Positions 8,747 through 17,404 of a DNA stretch of 64,000 nucleotides are shown piece by piece. A program made the translations under genes and the position numbers. Under the pieces are notes generated by a model. It was not told the DNA's origin. It was given only the letters and a program-made list of their open reading frames with translations, and made no database searches. Where the stretch lies: contig NC_015138.1 in the NCBI RefSeq assembly GCF_000176855.2, positions 5,394,001 to 5,458,000 on the forward strand, given 5' to 3'. The DNA comes from Paracidovorax avenae ATCC 19860 (GTDB lineage Bacteria; Pseudomonadota; Gammaproteobacteria; Burkholderiales; Burkholderiaceae_C). Position 1 is the first letter of the stretch, and each line of letters starts with the position of its first letter.

Positions 8747-10459
8747 TCAGGCGGCGGCCGCCATGCCCGCCGCATGCCCGCGCGTGAACGCCTCCTCGAA
8801 CACCGAGTAGCCGGACCAGTCGGCATGCGCGAAGGCCAGGCGGGCCGTGCCGGGCACGGAAGGCGCGGCGATGCGCTCGCCGTTCGCCAGCACATAGCGC
8901 TGCCGGGGCGCGGGCATGCGGCCGGCCTGGCTCAGGAAGGCCAGCGTCCCCGGCACGGGGATGGACATGGCGTGCCCGTAGCGGGTGATCTCCACGCGCG
9001 TCACGCGGGCGCGCAGGTCCGGATGCGGGCCGGACAGGCTCGCGAGGATGGCGTCGCGCCAGTGCGTCCAGGGCTGTTCGGCAAGCTGGCGGCGGCCGTC
9101 GGGCACGTCGCCCAGGGCCCGGTAATAAGTGAGCACCGTGGGGCCGGGGCGCGGATCCAGGCGCTGGTGGCCCGCATCCACATAGCCCAGGCCGCCCGGC
9201 GCCGGATCGTCGTACAGCACGTTGTCCCAGGCGGGTGCCGCGCCCTCGCGGTCCGACAGCGGCGCGTCGATGCGCAGGTTCGCCACCAGCCAGGGCGCCC
9301 ACTGCAGCCGCTGCGCGGCCTGGGAGAGGAACGCGGGCGGGTTGCGCACCACGCGCGCCGCCACGAAGACGGGCAGCGCCACCACGCAGCGGCGCGCCTG
9401 CCAGCGCTCGATGCTGTCGCTCGCGTGGTGCAGCACGTCCACCTCCACCCCGCGCCGGTTCTCCTCGATGCGCAGCACGGTGCTGCCGGTGCGCAGCGCC
9501 CCGGCGTCGCTCACCGGCGCGGCCAGCCGCTGGGCCAGCCAGCCGTTGCCCTCGGGCCAGGTGAGCACGCCATCGCGCTCCTCGCTGGCCGCATCGCCGG
9601 GCGCATGGAAGCCGTGGCGGCTGGCGAAATAGTGGATGCCCGCCCAGGCCGACACCCGCGCCGTGCCGGCGCCGTAGTCGTCGCGGCAGCAGTAGTCCAG
9701 GTACCAGCGCAGGTGTGCATCCGAGAAGCCCTCCTGCGACAGCCAGGCATCGAACGTGACGGCATCCAGAGAGCGCAGTGCGGCGGAAACCGGCTGGTCC
9801 GGCCGCCACAGCTTGAACGTGGGCATGGCGAAACGCGCCGTGCGCCCCAGTTCCGCCACGCGCGCGGAGAAGCGCCGGTACTGCTCCAGGGTGTCCGCGC
9901 CGACACCGTTCACGGGCAGGAGGCCCTCCTGCCAGGCCCCCCGGAAGAACAGCCGTTCCTGCGGACTGTGGCACAGGCTGCGCTCGTCGATCTGCCAGCG
10001 CCCCGCAACACGCCGCCGCAGGCCGAGTTCCTCCAGCAGGTCCTGCACCTCGCGCGCGCCGTCGCCCGGCACCGGCAGGTAGTGGGCACCCAGGGGGCAG
10101 GCCATGCCGTCCACCTGGCCGGCGCGGCTGTTGCCGCCCGCGGAATCCTCCATCTCCACCAGCATGAAGTCATCGATTCCGGCCAGGCGCAGGGCGCGTG
10201 CCGCGGCCAGGCCCGCCACTCCGCCGCCCGCCACCACCACCTGGGTGCGGCGCACGATATCGGGCTCGATCGTCCCGCCCTTCTGCAGCCGGTCGCGCAG
10301 CGCATGGCCCCGGGCCATGTCGATGCCCGTGAAGCCCCCGGGCAGGTCGCGCGGCGCCGGCCCGCACCCGGCCAGCGCACAGGCGGCGGCCGTGGCCGTG
10401 GCGCCCCGCAGCAGGGTACGGCGCTGCAGCGCGGGGAGATCGAGGTGGGAAAGAGGCAT
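8747..10459 (-). CDS. FAD-dependent amine oxidase-like protein, Tat lipoprotein
   Basis: This 570-residue flavoprotein is related to NAD(P)/FAD amine oxidases. The N-terminus has twin arginines (QRRTLLRG) and a lipobox (LAGC, cysteine near residue 31), which suggests Tat export and membrane anchoring. The dinucleotide-binding motif VAGGGVAGLAAA follows near residues 54-66, and the C-terminal FAD segment LAFAHADWSGYSVFEEAFTRG closes the fold. Its start lies 43 bases after the membrane spermidine synthase stop, so the two look cotranscribed. Families with this pairing are often annotated as polyamine-linked oxidoreductases. Oxidation of a polyamine is a reasonable inference but is not shown by the sequence. 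Confidence 0.8.
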   Translation of the reverse strand: MPLSHLDLPALQRRTLLRGATATAAACALAGCGPAPRDLPGGFTGIDMARGHALRDRLQKGGTIEPDIVRRTQVVVAGGGVAGLAAARALRLAGIDDFMLVEMEDSAGGNSRAGQVDGMACPLGAHYLPVPGDGAREVQDLLEELGLRRRVAGRWQIDERSLCHSPQERLFFRGAWQEGLLPVNGVGADTLEQYRRFSARVAELGRTARFAMPTFKLWRPDQPVSAALRSLDAVTFDAWLSQEGFSDAHLRWYLDYCCRDDYGAGTARVSAWAGIHYFASRHGFHAPGDAASEERDGVLTWPEGNGWLAQRLAAPVSDAGALRTGSTVLRIEENRRGVEVDVLHHASDSIERWQARRCVVALPVFVAARVVRNPPAFLSQAAQRLQWAPWLVANLRIDAPLSDREGAAPAWDNVLYDDPAPGGLGYVDAGHQRLDPRPGPTVLTYYRALGDVPDGRRQLAEQPWTHWRDAILASLSGPHPDLRARVTRVEITRYGHAMSIPVPGTLAFLSQAGRMPAPRQRYVLANGERIAAPSVPGTARLAFAHADWSGYSVFEEAFTRGHAAGMAAAA

Positions 10460-10502
10460 GCGGCGTACTCTACGCCACGGGCGTGTCAGGCCGGGCCCGG
10501 CA

Positions 10503-12158
10503 TCAATGCGCTGCCACCTTGCCCCACTCCTGCTCGTAGGTGTGCACCAGCACCTGGTTCGACAGGCGGTTCACCTCCGCCGGCACCCGCGCCATGTCCA
10601 GGGGGAAGTCGAACAGCAGCGGCAGCGTGGGCACCGACAGGAACCGCAGCCCCCCGGGCAGGTGCTCCGGCAGGCGCCATGGCCGCCGGCTGGCGATGAC
10701 GAAGCCCCACTCCCCGAAACTCGGCACGTGCACGTGGTAGGGCGCCGTGGCGAGGCCCACCGATTCGATGGTCTGCACCACGGTCCAGAAACTCTGGCGC
10801 GCCACCAGCGGCGAGGTGGTCTGCACCACCGCATAGCCGCTCGCCGACAGGCGTTGCCCGAGCAGGGCATAGAAGCTGTTCGTGTAGAGCTTGCCGATCG
10901 CGAAGTTGGTCGGGTCGGGAAAGTCCACCACGATCACGTCGAACGTATCGTGTGCCCCCACGCTCCCCGCTGCGCGTGGTTCGCTGCCCCCCGAGGGGGC
11001 CCTCGCGCCTTGGGGCGGCCCGGCAGCGCTCGAGGTGGAGGCATCCCCTCCGCTCCCCTCCTGCAGCCACTGGAACGCGTCGGTGTTGACGATGTGCACC
11101 CGCGGATCGTTGAGCGCTCCTGCGTTGAGCCGTACCAGCGCCGGATCGGTGCGGAAGAGCCGCGTCATGGCCGGATCGAGTTCCACCAGCGTGACCGATT
11201 CGACCGATGGGTACTTGAGGATCTCGCGCACGGCCATGCCGTCGCCGCCGCCGAGCACCGCCACGCGCTTCGGTGCCCCGTGGGCGGACATCGCCGGGTG
11301 CACCAGCGCCTCGTGGTAGCGGTATTCGTCGCGCTCGGCAAACTGCAGGTTGCCGTTCAGGAACAGCCGGTAGCCCGAGCGGCCGTGGGTCACCACGATG
11401 CGCTGGTAGGGCGATGCGCTGGCGATGACGATGCGGTCCTGGTAGAAATGGTCTTCCGCCAGGCGGGTGATGTGCTCGGCCCCCGCGAAGCCGGCCAGCA
11501 GCGCCCCGAGCACGGCCGCGCACGCCAGCGCATGCGCCCGGAAACGCCGCAGTTCGTGCCGGAAGAGCCACAGCGCCCAGACCGCCACCACCGCGTTGAA
11601 GATGCCGAACAGCAGCCCCGTGCGCACCAGCCCCAGGTGCGGCACCAGCAGCAGCGGGAATGCGAGCGACACCGCGAGCGCGCCGAGGTAGTCGAAGGTG
11701 AGCACCTGCGAGACCAGGTCCTTGAGCGCCACGTTGCGCTTGAGGATGCGCATCACCAGCGGTATCTCCAGGCCCACCAGCATGCCGACCAGCAGCACCA
11801 TGCCATAGAGCAGCAGCCGGAACGCACCCGGGACATAGGCATTGGCCAGGAACAGCAGCGCGGGCAGCGCCCCGCCGACCACCGCCACCAGCAGTTCGAT
11901 CCGCAGGAAATGCGCGGGCAGCTGGCGGTCGAAATACCGCGACAGCCACGAGCCCACGCCCATCGCGAACAGGTAGGTGCCGATGATGGTGGAGAACTGC
12001 AGCACCGAATCGCCCAGCACGTACGAGGCGAGCGCGCCCGCGACGAGTTCGTAGAGCAGGCCGCAGGCGGCCACCACGAACACGCTGGCGAGCAGCGCGA
12101 TGTCCAGCGGACGGGGGGCGGGCTGCGGGGGGGATGGGAGGGGAGCGGCGGCGGTCAA
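10503..12158 (-). CDS. Membrane polyamine aminopropyltransferase (spermidine synthase-like)
   Basis: The N-terminal half is a multi-pass membrane region (about seven segments, from LDIALLASVFVVAACGLLYE to the ALACAAVLGALLAGF segment). The C-terminal half is a spermidine synthase-type methyltransferase fold with YQRIVV, LFLNGNLQF, VLGGGDGMAVREIL, VELDP and VDFPDPTN. It should transfer an aminopropyl group from decarboxylated SAM to a diamine. No ATG precedes the first membrane helix. I chose the in-frame TTG at 12158 (551 residues), but in-frame GTGs at 12218 and 12224 are alternatives. A Gly/Ala/Ser/Pro-rich insert between the DAFQWLQ and DTFDVIVVD segments is encoded by a dispersed repeat (10955-11032) read in frame. 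The FAD oxidoreductase lies immediately downstream. Confidence 0.82.
   Translation of the reverse strand: MTAAAPLPSPPQPAPRPLDIALLASVFVVAACGLLYELVAGALASYVLGDSVLQFSTIIGTYLFAMGVGSWLSRYFDRQLPAHFLRIELLVAVVGGALPALLFLANAYVPGAFRLLLYGMVLLVGMLVGLEIPLVMRILKRNVALKDLVSQVLTFDYLGALAVSLAFPLLLVPHLGLVRTGLLFGIFNAVVAVWALWLFRHELRRFRAHALACAAVLGALLAGFAGAEHITRLAEDHFYQDRIVIASASPYQRIVVTHGRSGYRLFLNGNLQFAERDEYRYHEALVHPAMSAHGAPKRVAVLGGGDGMAVREILKYPSVESVTLVELDPAMTRLFRTDPALVRLNAGALNDPRVHIVNTDAFQWLQEGSGGDASTSSAAGPPQGARAPSGGSEPRAAGSVGAHDTFDVIVVDFPDPTNFAIGKLYTNSFYALLGQRLSASGYAVVQTTSPLVARQSFWTVVQTIESVGLATAPYHVHVPSFGEWGFVIASRRPWRLPEHLPGGLRFLSVPTLPLLFDFPLDMARVPAEVNRLSNQVLVHTYEQEWGKVAAH
10955..11032. repeat. Dispersed GC-rich repeat inserted in frame in the synthase gene
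   Basis: A block with the hairpin GCCCCC-CGA-GGGGGC at 10986-11000 and the flank CTTGGGGCGGCCCGGC interrupts the otherwise family-like aminopropyltransferase coding sequence. It adds roughly 30 residues of low complexity without breaking the frame. From general knowledge, repeats of this wording recur many times between genes in Acidovorax and related genomes. The copy number cannot be checked in this window. Confidence 0.6.
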
Positions 12159-12159
12159 G

Positions 12160-12175
12160 CCCGCTATTTTGCGGG
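12160..12175. promoter_or_regulatory. Stem-loop next to the synthase start
   Basis: CCCGC-TATTTT-GCGGG forms a perfect five-base-pair stem directly before the TTG proposed as the aminopropyltransferase start, and inside the divergent interval towards panE. It could occlude translation initiation or mark the true leader. Its role is unknown. Confidence 0.3.
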
Positions 12176-12269
12176 ATGCGGGCCACCGCGCCTTGCCGCC
12201 TCCGGTCGCACAATCCACCCACACCGTCTCGGGCGCAGGGCCCCTGCACGGCCCTCCGGGAGGCTTCGC

Positions 12270-13258
12270 ATGCATTTCATCGTCATGGGCGCGGGCGCCA
12301 TCGGCCTTTACGTGGGCGGGCGCCTGGCCGCGGCCGGGGAAACGGTGACCCTGGTGGGCCGCCCGCGCATCCTGGACGCGATCGCGCAGGACGGCCTGCG
12401 GGTGAGCGACCTGGAAGGGGCCGATGCGCGCGTGCCACCGCATGCGCTGCAGCGGGCCCCGTCGCCGGACGGCATGGAATGCCCCGGCGACGCCATCGTC
12501 CTGCTGTGCGTGAAGGGCGGCGCCACGGCGCAGGCGGCGCGCGCGCTCGTCACCGCCTGCCCGCCCGGCACGCCCGTGGTGTCGCTGCAGAACGGCGTGG
12601 ACAACGTGGCGCGCATCGCCGACCACGCGCCGGCATTGCCATCGGGGCCATGGTGCCCTACAACGTGGTGCTGCGCGGCACGCACGTGCACCGTGCGACC
12701 ACCGGAGACATCCACCTGCAGCGCGATCCGGCCACCGCCGCGGCGGCTGACGCCTTCAGGGCGGCAGGACTGGGCACCACGGTCGTCGAGGACATTCGCC
12801 CTGTGCAGTGGGGCAAGCTGCTGCTGAACCTCAACAACCCCGTGAATGCGCTCTCGGACCTGCCGCTGCGCGAGGAACTGCAGGACCGTGACTGCCGCAA
12901 GGTGTTCGCGGCGCTGCAGGCCGAAGCGCTGCGCGCCATGGCGCACGCCGGCATCCGCCCCGCGAAGGTCGCGCCCGTGCCACCGGCACTGCTGCCGCAC
13001 GTGCTGCGGTTGCCCGACGCGCTGTTCACGCGGCTCGCACGCCGCATGCTGCGCATCGACCCGGCCGCGCGCTCATCGATGTGGGACGACCTGGAAGCCG
13101 GCCGGCCCACCGAGATCGACGACCTCTGCGGCGCCGTCGTGCGCCTGGCCGCAGCGCATGGCCTGCGTGCGCCCTGCAACGAACGCATGTGCGCCCTGCT
13201 CGCCGGTCCGCGCCAGCGGCTCACGGGCGCGCAGATGCGCCAGGCCCTGGGCCTCTGA
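12270..13258 (+). pseudogene. panE: 2-dehydropantoate 2-reductase (panE-like), frameshifted
   Basis: The intact protein would reduce ketopantoate to pantoate with NADPH in coenzyme A synthesis. The ATG at 12270 follows a good ribosome binding site (CGGGAGG) and opens with the Rossmann motif MGAGAIGLYVGGRLAAAG, reading well to VSLQNGVDNVARIADHAP. Near 12630-12635 the reading frame shifts: GAMVPYNVVLRG, WGKLLLNLNNPVNAL and MWDDLEAGRPTEID continue in the +2 frame to the stop at 13258. Loss of one base from a short G run explains it. This is either a real inactivating mutation or a sequencing error. All catalytic regions are otherwise present, and total length (about 330 residues) fits the family. 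Confidence 0.78.
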
Positions 13259-13271
13259 ACCTGGAAGCGCC

Positions 13272-15452
13272 TCAGAACTGGTAGCTCGCGCTCACCAGCA
13301 GCGATCGCGGCGTGCCCGGAAGCGCGCTGGTGCCGGGACGCCAGTACTCCTTGTCGAACAGGTTGGAGACGGCCGCCGTCACCGTCCACGGCGCGGAGCG
13401 CCAGCCGATGAGCGCATCCCAGCGGCTGTAGCCCGCCATGCGCGACGTGTTGGCATCGTTCGCCCAGCGTGGGCCGGAATGGGTCACGCCGATTTCGCCG
13501 TACCACGGCCCTGAAGGCGCATAGCGCACGAACAGGTTGCCCGTGCGGCGCGCCACGTCGCGCAGGTCCTTGCCCTCCAGCGCGGGGTTGGCCTTGTTCT
13601 CCACCACTTCGGCACGGGTGATGCCCGCGCCCCCGCGCACGTACCAGCCGGCCGCCACGCGGCCCGACGCGGTGAACTCCAGCCCGCGCGAGCGCTCCTG
13701 CCCGCGCACCGCCCAGACATCGGGCTGGTTGGTCGCATCGGGCTGGTAGCGGATGTTGTAATGGTCGATCTGGTAGGCCGAGAACTGCGTGGAAAGCGCG
13801 CCCTGCAGCCAGTCGCTCTTGATGCCTGCCTCGAACTGGCGCGAATACTGCGGCTCGTCGTCCTGCGCGCCGCTGATGCCCAGCATGCCGCGCCCACCGA
13901 ACGGCGAGAAGCTCTTGCTGTAGGAGGCATACACGCTGTGCTCGCGGCCGGGCTGCCACACCAGGCCCGCGCGCGGGCTCACGGAGCTGCCGCTCGAATG
14001 GCGCCAGGCATCGGTGAGGCGGTTCAGGCTGTCGAAGTCGTAGTCGTCGTAGCGCGCACCCACCAGCAGCTTCCACTGCGGCGCGAGGCTGATGAGGTCC
14101 TGCGCGTAGAGCGCCCGGGCGCGGGCCAGGTGCAGGTTGTGCTGCGTCGGCGCGCCCTGCGCGGGCCGCACGGCGTTGAACACCGGGTTGAACGGATCGA
14201 CGAAGCCGTTGCTCGCCGCGGTGGAGAAAAGCCGCGGCTGGCGCTCCTCGTCGCTGTGCTCCACGCCCACCAGCAGCTCGTGCGCCATGCCGGCCAGCTC
14301 GACGCGGCCCGTCAGGTCCACGGTATGGATGGTGGTCTTGTTGTTCGTCTGCTGCCAGGCATAGCTCTGGCGCAGCAGGCCCGGGTTCGTGCAGGCAGCG
14401 CCCGTGGGCGTGCGGCCGCGCGCATTGCAGTAGGTACCCAGGAAGTAGTGGTCGAAATCCTGCCGCGCCTCGCGCCGGCTGGCCACCCAGCGCACGCTCC
14501 ACCGCGGATTGAAGTCGTAGCTCAGGTCCGAGCGCAGCACGCGCAGGCGGTCTTCCACGTAGTCGCCGGGCTGCGCGAAGCCCTGGCGCGGCGAGACGCC
14601 CGAAGGCAGCTGCTCGTAGGCCGGCCCCCGGTCCGGCACGCGCCAGACGTTGTCATAGGTGTACTGGCCCGTCCAGCGCAGGCCCGTGCGCGTGTCCACG
14701 AGGATGCTGGGCGACACCATCTCGTTCCTGTTGCGGATGCCGCTGCGGAAGCTGTGCGCCTGCTCGCGGTCGGCCGTGAGGCGCACGGCCACGTTCGGGC
14801 TCAGCACGCGGTTGATGTCCAGCGTGCCGCCCACGTTGTCCCATGATCCGCCGCGCAGCGTGGCACTGCTCCTGGCGTCGAAGCGCGCCTGCTTGCTCAC
14901 CAGGTTGACCACTCCGCCGCCCGCCCCGCGGCCGTAGAGCACCGACGCCGGGCCCTTGAGGATCTCGATGCGCTCCACGTTCGCGGTGCTGCGGCGCACC
15001 TGGCCGCCCTCGCGCACTCCGTCGCGGTAGATGTCGCCCGAGCTCACGTCGAAGCCGCGGATCGTCAGCCCCTCGCCGCGCATGTCATAGCTCGCGCTCA
15101 CCCCCGGCTGGCCGTCGAGCATGGTGGCGAGGTCGTTGATGCCGTAGCTCTTGTACTTGTTGACCTCGACCGTGTCGATGGTCTGCGGAATGTCGCGCGG
15201 GGCGGTGTAGGTCTTGGTGGCTGTCGTCACGCCCTCGGGGCGCACGTCGTCGGGGTCGAACTGCGCGCCGGAGACATGGACCGTGGGCAACGCCGCACGC
15301 GCGGAGGCTTCCTCAGCAGGTGCCTCGCCTTGGGCCCAGGCCGCTCCTGCCAGCCCGGCCCACAGCATCGCCGCGCGCAGCGGTGCGGATCCGTCAGGGG
15401 GCATGCCGCGGCCCCGCATGCGCCGCGCTCCAGAAAAGATGGGTGTCGCCAT
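13272..15452 (-). CDS. TonB-dependent siderophore receptor
   Basis: This 726-residue outer-membrane receptor imports a ferric siderophore using the TonB-ExbBD system. After a signal peptide (ending near AWAQ) comes a plug domain with IPQTIDTVE, LDGQPGVSASYDMRGEGLTIRGF and VERIEILKGPASVLYGRGAGGGVVNL. A 22-strand barrel follows, ending in the typical C-terminal phenylalanine (SASYQF). The sequence resembles the FpvA/FhuE-like TIGR01783 class, but the cognate siderophore is not predictable. A Fur-box-like site lies 73-87 bases upstream of the start. The divergent neighbours downstream of that site are a lipoprotein and a TonB C-terminal-domain protein, which may be functionally linked. Confidence 0.92.
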   Translation of the reverse strand: MATPIFSGARRMRGRGMPPDGSAPLRAAMLWAGLAGAAWAQGEAPAEEASARAALPTVHVSGAQFDPDDVRPEGVTTATKTYTAPRDIPQTIDTVEVNKYKSYGINDLATMLDGQPGVSASYDMRGEGLTIRGFDVSSGDIYRDGVREGGQVRRSTANVERIEILKGPASVLYGRGAGGGVVNLVSKQARFDARSSATLRGGSWDNVGGTLDINRVLSPNVAVRLTADREQAHSFRSGIRNRNEMVSPSILVDTRTGLRWTGQYTYDNVWRVPDRGPAYEQLPSGVSPRQGFAQPGDYVEDRLRVLRSDLSYDFNPRWSVRWVASRREARQDFDHYFLGTYCNARGRTPTGAACTNPGLLRQSYAWQQTNNKTTIHTVDLTGRVELAGMAHELLVGVEHSDEERQPRLFSTAASNGFVDPFNPVFNAVRPAQGAPTQHNLHLARARALYAQDLISLAPQWKLLVGARYDDYDFDSLNRLTDAWRHSSGSSVSPRAGLVWQPGREHSVYASYSKSFSPFGGRGMLGISGAQDDEPQYSRQFEAGIKSDWLQGALSTQFSAYQIDHYNIRYQPDATNQPDVWAVRGQERSRGLEFTASGRVAAGWYVRGGAGITRAEVVENKANPALEGKDLRDVARRTGNLFVRYAPSGPWYGEIGVTHSGPRWANDANTSRMAGYSRWDALIGWRSAPWTVTAAVSNLFDKEYWRPGTSALPGTPRSLLVSASYQF

Positions 15453-15524
15453 ATCGCTCTCAAAAATCCGGCCGTGCCGTCTTGGCTGCGGCCGCGTTAC
15501 GAAAGCGACAAATTGTAATGAGAG

Positions 15525-15539
15525 TGATAACGATTCTTA
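15525..15539. promoter_or_regulatory. Fur-box-like site
   Basis: TGATAACGATTCTTA matches the 7-1-7 Fur consensus TGATAATNATTATCA at 11 of 14 defined positions. It lies in an AT-rich strip between the TonB receptor (minus strand) and the lipoprotein gene (plus strand). Iron repression of the receptor is the natural reading. Confidence 0.55.
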
Positions 15540-15671
15540 ATAATTCATTGATGGATTCCGTGGTTGAAGCTTTGCTGCCGAGTTAACGTAAAATTTTGTA
15601 TCAGCTCTCTGTCGAACACCATACCAACACGACCGCCGCCTGTCCGAGCTGCTGCGGCTGGGAGATCCGAT

Positions 15672-16289
15672 TTGCGCCCCCTTCTACTGGCAGCCGCCAT
15701 CGCTGCGTCGCTGGCTCTCGCAGCCTGCACCACGCCCTACGCCCGCAAGGGCATGGCAGGCGGATACACCGACGAGAAGATCGATGAAACGCACTACCGC
15801 GTGAAGTTCGACGGCAACGGCAACACGTCCGCCGACCGCGTCTGGAATTTCTGGGTCTACCGCTGCGCCGAGCTCACCAGGGAAAAGGGATACACCCACT
15901 TCACGGTGCGCAAGCCGAACGAGCCCCTGGCCGGCGGCCCGGCGCCGCAACGCTCCATCCCTGCGATACAGCCTGCCGGATATGCGGGCACGGACGGTGA
16001 ACAGCCCCGCATGCTCAAGACCAAGGGAGGCGGCGCGCCCATATTCATCTATACCCCTGGCACCACCGTCACGGTCACCACGTGGCACAACGATGCCGTC
16101 ATTGCCCTGTACCGGGATCCCCTGCCCGAGGCGGTGATGGTGCTCGAGGCCCGCGTCGTGCTGGAGCAACTCGCCCCCTATGTCCAGTCCGACGGAAGAG
16201 ACGCCGCACCGGCCCGCGACGAACTGCTGCGCAAGGCGGCCTCCATGGTCCGGTCGGAGCGGGGCTACGGGTTCGGGGGTGAACTGTGA
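15672..16289 (+). CDS. CC0125/CC1285-like lipoprotein
   Basis: This 205-residue exported lipoprotein has a hydrophobic signal ending in the lipobox LAAC, followed by TTPYARKG. The segment DETHYRVKFDGNGNTSADRVWNFWVYRCAELT is the hallmark of the CC0125/CC1285 lipoprotein family, whose function is unknown. I place the start at TTG 15672, because GGGAG lies about seven bases upstream and this start gives a compact signal peptide. An upstream ATG at 15564 would add an implausible 36-residue leader. The stop overlaps the next gene's GTG start by four bases, so translation is probably coupled. Confidence 0.72.
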   Translation: MRPLLLAAAIAASLALAACTTPYARKGMAGGYTDEKIDETHYRVKFDGNGNTSADRVWNFWVYRCAELTREKGYTHFTVRKPNEPLAGGPAPQRSIPAIQPAGYAGTDGEQPRMLKTKGGGAPIFIYTPGTTVTVTTWHNDAVIALYRDPLPEAVMVLEARVVLEQLAPYVQSDGRDAAPARDELLRKAASMVRSERGYGFGGEL

Positions 16290-17071
16290 GCCGCCGAGCC
16301 ATGCCCCTTTCTCCCCTCCTGGCCCTCTGCGGGGCGCTGATCGCCACCGCACTGCCGGCGAACGTTGCCGCCCAGGGGTACAACCTGTTTCCGGACACCC
16401 GGCAGGCCCCGCGCCGCGATGTCCAGTGGCAGCCCACGCTCATTCCCGGAACGTGCGTGCGCCCGGTCTATCCACTGAACTCCATCCGGCAGAAGGAACA
16501 GGGCCGGACAGCCCTCACCCTGACCGTGGGTCCGGACGGCAACGTGCGGAGAACGTCGGTGAGCTACTCCAGCGGATCCGCGCGGCTGGACCTGGCGGCC
16601 CAGGACGCCATGTCCACCTGCCGGTTCCAGCCGGCACACGACTCCACTGGCTCGCCCATGCAGTCGTCCTACAGCATGCACTACGACTGGCGCCTGGAAG
16701 ACGCACCGCCCGACCCGTGGGTGGAACTGAAGGCCCTCGGCGGCGCGGGCTTTCCCGCCACCGGCGACGTTGCGGCCGTGGCCTTCGCTGGCAGCAGCGT
16801 CGCATCACCCGCGCAGCGTGCGAAAGTGCTGGCCATGGTGAAGGCCAGGGCCACGGAAATGGCGGCTTGCCCGAGCATCGAGACAGCGGCCTCGCGCATC
16901 GTGCGCGACATCAGCGCCACGGCTGCTGCGGGGCGCCGCTCGGTCGAGCTGTGGACGCTGGCCCAGTGCGGCCGGACGATGCGATATGTCGTCCTCATGG
17001 CATTCCCGCTGGATGCCCCGGCCTTCTTCCATGCCGTGCCCCTCGCAGCGTCGGAACCCGATCCGACCTGA
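16286..17071 (+). CDS. Exported TonB C-terminal-domain protein
   Basis: This 261-residue protein has an N-terminal signal sequence (alanine-rich, ending near VAAQG). A TonB-C-like fold follows around residues 48-135: PVYPLNSIRQKEQGRTALTLTVGPDGNVRRTSV then RLDLAAQDAMSTCRFQPA. Unlike true TonB it lacks an uncleaved anchor and a proline-rich spacer, so energy transduction is unlikely. It may be a periplasmic partner or a partner of the preceding lipoprotein, to which it is coupled by a GTGA overlap. An ATG at 16301 is an alternative start. The C-terminal 120 residues match nothing I recognise. Confidence 0.7.
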   Translation: MSRRAMPLSPLLALCGALIATALPANVAAQGYNLFPDTRQAPRRDVQWQPTLIPGTCVRPVYPLNSIRQKEQGRTALTLTVGPDGNVRRTSVSYSSGSARLDLAAQDAMSTCRFQPAHDSTGSPMQSSYSMHYDWRLEDAPPDPWVELKALGGAGFPATGDVAAVAFAGSSVASPAQRAKVLAMVKARATEMAACPSIETAASRIVRDISATAAAGRRSVELWTLAQCGRTMRYVVLMAFPLDAPAFFHAVPLAASEPDPT

Positions 17072-17120
17072 CAGCGCCCGCCCCCCGCAGCCGGCACCTC
17101 GAGCCAGCACCACGGCGGCC

Positions 17121-17345
17121 TCACCCCCCGTGGATCGCCGCCGCCACGATGATGCTGATGCCCAGGCACATCGCAGCCACGACCATGGCCAGGGCCTTGT
17201 TCTGCTTCTCGACGATCTCGGCCCACAGGTCGTAGGGCGTAATCTTGTCGATGACGATGAAGCTGATCCAGAACACCAGCACGCCGATCAGCGCGAACAG
17301 GATGGAGCCGAAGAAGGCGGCGGGGTGCAGCCAGTCGAATGGCAT
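17121..17345 (-). CDS. DUF350 membrane protein
   Basis: This 74-residue protein has two membrane helices (FFGSILFALIGVLVFWISF and ALAMVVAAMCLGISIIVAA) joined by the conserved ITPYDLWAEIVEKQN loop of DUF350. The ATG at 17345 is preferred over one five codons upstream because AAGGAG lies six bases before it. DUF350 proteins accompany SPFH, DUF4178 and aminopropyltransferase genes in many proteobacteria. This one is last in such a minus-strand run, 60 bases after the DUF4178 gene. The biochemical role is unknown. Confidence 0.85.
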   Translation of the reverse strand: MPFDWLHPAAFFGSILFALIGVLVFWISFIVIDKITPYDLWAEIVEKQNKALAMVVAAMCLGISIIVAAAIHGG

Positions 17346-17404
17346 GGTGAACTCCTTCATTCAAACAACGAACCGGAAAAAAACGGGCTCGGCTAGCACA
17401 GCCG

